NCBI GenBank assembly: GCA_910586635.1
Contig: CAJUJA010000067.1
Span: forward strand, 1-6,654
Direction of reading: 5' to 3'
Length of the DNA: 6,654 nt
From: an uncultured Bacilli bacterium
GTDB lineage: Bacteria; Bacillota_I; Bacilli_A; RF39; UBA660
The translations under genes and the position numbers were made by a program. The notes below the pieces were generated by a model. It ran no database searches. It had not been told where the DNA came from and saw only the letters and a list, made by a program, of their open reading frames with translations. This document shows, piece by piece, positions 6,301-6,654 of this stretch; the first letter of the stretch is position 1, and each line of letters opens with the position of its first letter.

Positions 6301-6654
6301 AATTGACAGATATGAAATTCAAATATATAATGTCTCAGATATATCTGGTAAAAAAATCTATTTGAAAGGTTACTCTGATATTGCAAGGGTTGAGTCTCCT
6401 TTTGAATTTGAATCTCCATTTATAATTAATGTTTTAGAACAAATAAAGAACAGTGAAATTGAAAGAGATGGGTATTATTATCTATGGCATAGTTCAGAAC
6501 TTGGAATTTGTAGTAAATTAGATATTAAGGAAGCAGCATTTTATATAGGTTTGATTCATATTGATAAAAATCCAGAGGAATATAAAATGCCAAATGAATG
6601 CAAGACTGAGGAAGAATGTATTGTTATCTTTAAAAATAAGAGAGATTTATCAAA
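3356..6654 (+). CDS. Very large protein of unrecognised family: helical N-terminal region plus beta-rich modules; 3' end outside window
   Basis: No stop occurs in 1,099 complete codons, so the gene continues past the window. I do not recognise the family. Residues 1-100 mix strands and helices; about 120-420 is mainly helical, with landmarks FW at 240-241 (GGFWTYFKDEYGIDL), MH at 293-294 (IDNISMHSFIVD) and FFDFLFDYW at 305-313, then a basic linker (about 395-422). From 426 (KPVLLYDDNKRVFEIHF, then PTWIVEIG at 455) the sequence becomes beta-rich to the end, with short alternating hydrophobic strands. One module at about 909-962 has the 'G.F.I..vdL.sGkYdV.V' pattern of Ig-like or carboxypeptidase-regulatory-like folds. 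No signal peptide, membrane segment, LPXTG motif or Walker motif is seen, so it is probably cytoplasmic. All 14 Trp codons are TGG. It has its own promoter and ribosome site. Its size and its position next to decayed insertion sequences would fit an accessory or defence-type gene, but nothing in the sequence proves this. Confidence 0.85.
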   Translation, partial: MHKIETTNIQEKIVIDNPIPKFLIINNVVYKLDSWEEFVKIFYFNLSLKYHHLLDEFTNKNIILKNEKKIVVVSNFEKTGFIKVCSDRYVRVHSRNYKNNITILKWILKDTKYDFKLYLSSADDDLKQIESELKTVINRQCKRIKSNIKMGKRVCSYINRMIQSHEEKLFYRIEKEFDKCALIGDIVVSKEEDAILNKYMADCIQSIVDERDYIPHEKVFAYGLVRFACKHYNKNGKGGFWTYFKDEYGIDLIGKGNIQSKILDWFKDIIVSYKKNKKYYISNGGILIDNISMHSFIVDTCSSSFFDFLFDYWRIDLNRNIENMYEEPKLFNNLIEEINNYHRSSGVYSHTSRALQINPSGCKRRIKNILKRIDNAIWNSKEIDLMFNNSNRINILLKEWTKNPKGLFERERKIRGPKGAKLLSKPVLLYDDNKRVFEIHFSRQILANYKKFDSPTWIVEIGEKKEYVHVGLLDGKIGVYTDEISLEINTTDIFEDIILKLVYGNKEIKYSFKKENFKLFRKASWVDKYQYFDVRWDTIPCGSVICFSKDDNIPKALSSDYNYYSYDGYFRADYDFILDEIVILPNQRAIKVGSKLTEGINGGKLVKHVYSLEDKKCSVYSELPSILFKTDKSKLNGTALSINGKLNKVIDLKYYEFKLDDELTDVYGYYVDLSNCINDNGKYHVSIDIPGSLKKIDYSFVYIQNFNYSFNMKLLKYQTEGVIFFDKKFNFLDEHLNDGELWDTTTLPSVNAFKFSFEKTKDADTSVDGRFLNLKYKNYNEVLPLSVEIPAILWKYYLADEWHCKKPKDVYLLNIPEKIYFTGPFDFSKNHIYIDSIDFDYDETNITGRKIDDGIFQFDIKQLKSYFNPNIKFRKIMIEIDDNRVDLMNGYCKTTIKNYNLVSDRSTNIIYGKFEIYGNGNYSVNILQDNEIVLKDIQLVNGEFTIEDVDLDSGKYDVVVYETEAEDDLFGLITSEVLSSTEIDRYEIQIYNVSDISGKKIYLKGYSDIARVESPFEFESPFIINVLEQIKNSEIERDGYYYLWHSSELGICSKLDIKEAAFYIGLIHIDKNPEEYKMPNECKTEEECIVIFKNKRDLS

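Noticed and set aside
6189..6419. Minus-strand 76-codon frame
   Set aside because: It is antisense to the long gene, low in complexity and without a ribosome site.
3037..6490. The 14-base string ATTATCTATGGCAT occurring near 3037 and again near 6477
   Set aside because: In AT-rich DNA of this length about one such match is expected by chance, and the flanks do not match.
1..6654. CRISPR arrays, tRNA or rRNA genes
   Set aside because: No regularly spaced repeats and no cloverleaf or ribosomal RNA sequence were seen on either strand.

Overview
The window is strongly AT-rich with compact, A/T-ending codons. This suggests a low-GC Firmicute or Tenericute-like bacterium (for example an Erysipelotrichia, RF39 or Acholeplasma-type lineage); no single gene fixes the taxon. 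The standard code is in use: the long gene on the right has 14 Trp codons, all TGG, and no TGA in 1,099 codons. In-frame TGA is therefore a stop here.

Left third (1-1805, minus strand). This is a decayed IS91-family (Y2/HUH) insertion sequence. Its transposase reads leftward from a well-placed start at 1712 to 471. The gene lacks its N-terminal zinc-binding domain and has an in-frame TGA at 1488-1490. The catalytic HUH and twin-tyrosine motifs remain. A second acidic, zinc-ribbon gene overlaps the transposase 3' end by 8 bases and runs off the left edge.

Middle (1794-3000, minus strand). This is a 3'-truncated ISL3-family element. Its 356-residue transposase has the zinc finger, HTH and first two acidic catalytic residues, but ends before the expected third (E). 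The break coincides with the start of the IS91-like unit, so the IS91-like element probably inserted into or deleted the ISL3 3' end. The ISL3 leader is notable. Its promoter starts transcription so that the Shine-Dalgarno is free, while transcripts entering from outside would carry an upstream arm that pairs with the Shine-Dalgarno. Further upstream is a 58-nt imperfect palindrome that pairs fully only as minus-strand RNA.

Right of the elements (about 3000-3200, plus strand) is the last ~50 codons of an unidentified gene, cut off at its 5' side by the mobile DNA and followed by a good intrinsic terminator. A new transcription unit then begins, with a strong promoter (3253-3292) and a clear Shine-Dalgarno. 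It drives one very long gene (3356 to the right edge, at least 1,099 residues) of unrecognised family: a mainly alpha-helical N-terminal ~420 residues, then many beta-rich, probably Ig-like modules. This gene is the best candidate here for an undescribed function. Its size, architecture and position beside an insertion-sequence graveyard suggest an accessory or defence-type locus, but that is inference.
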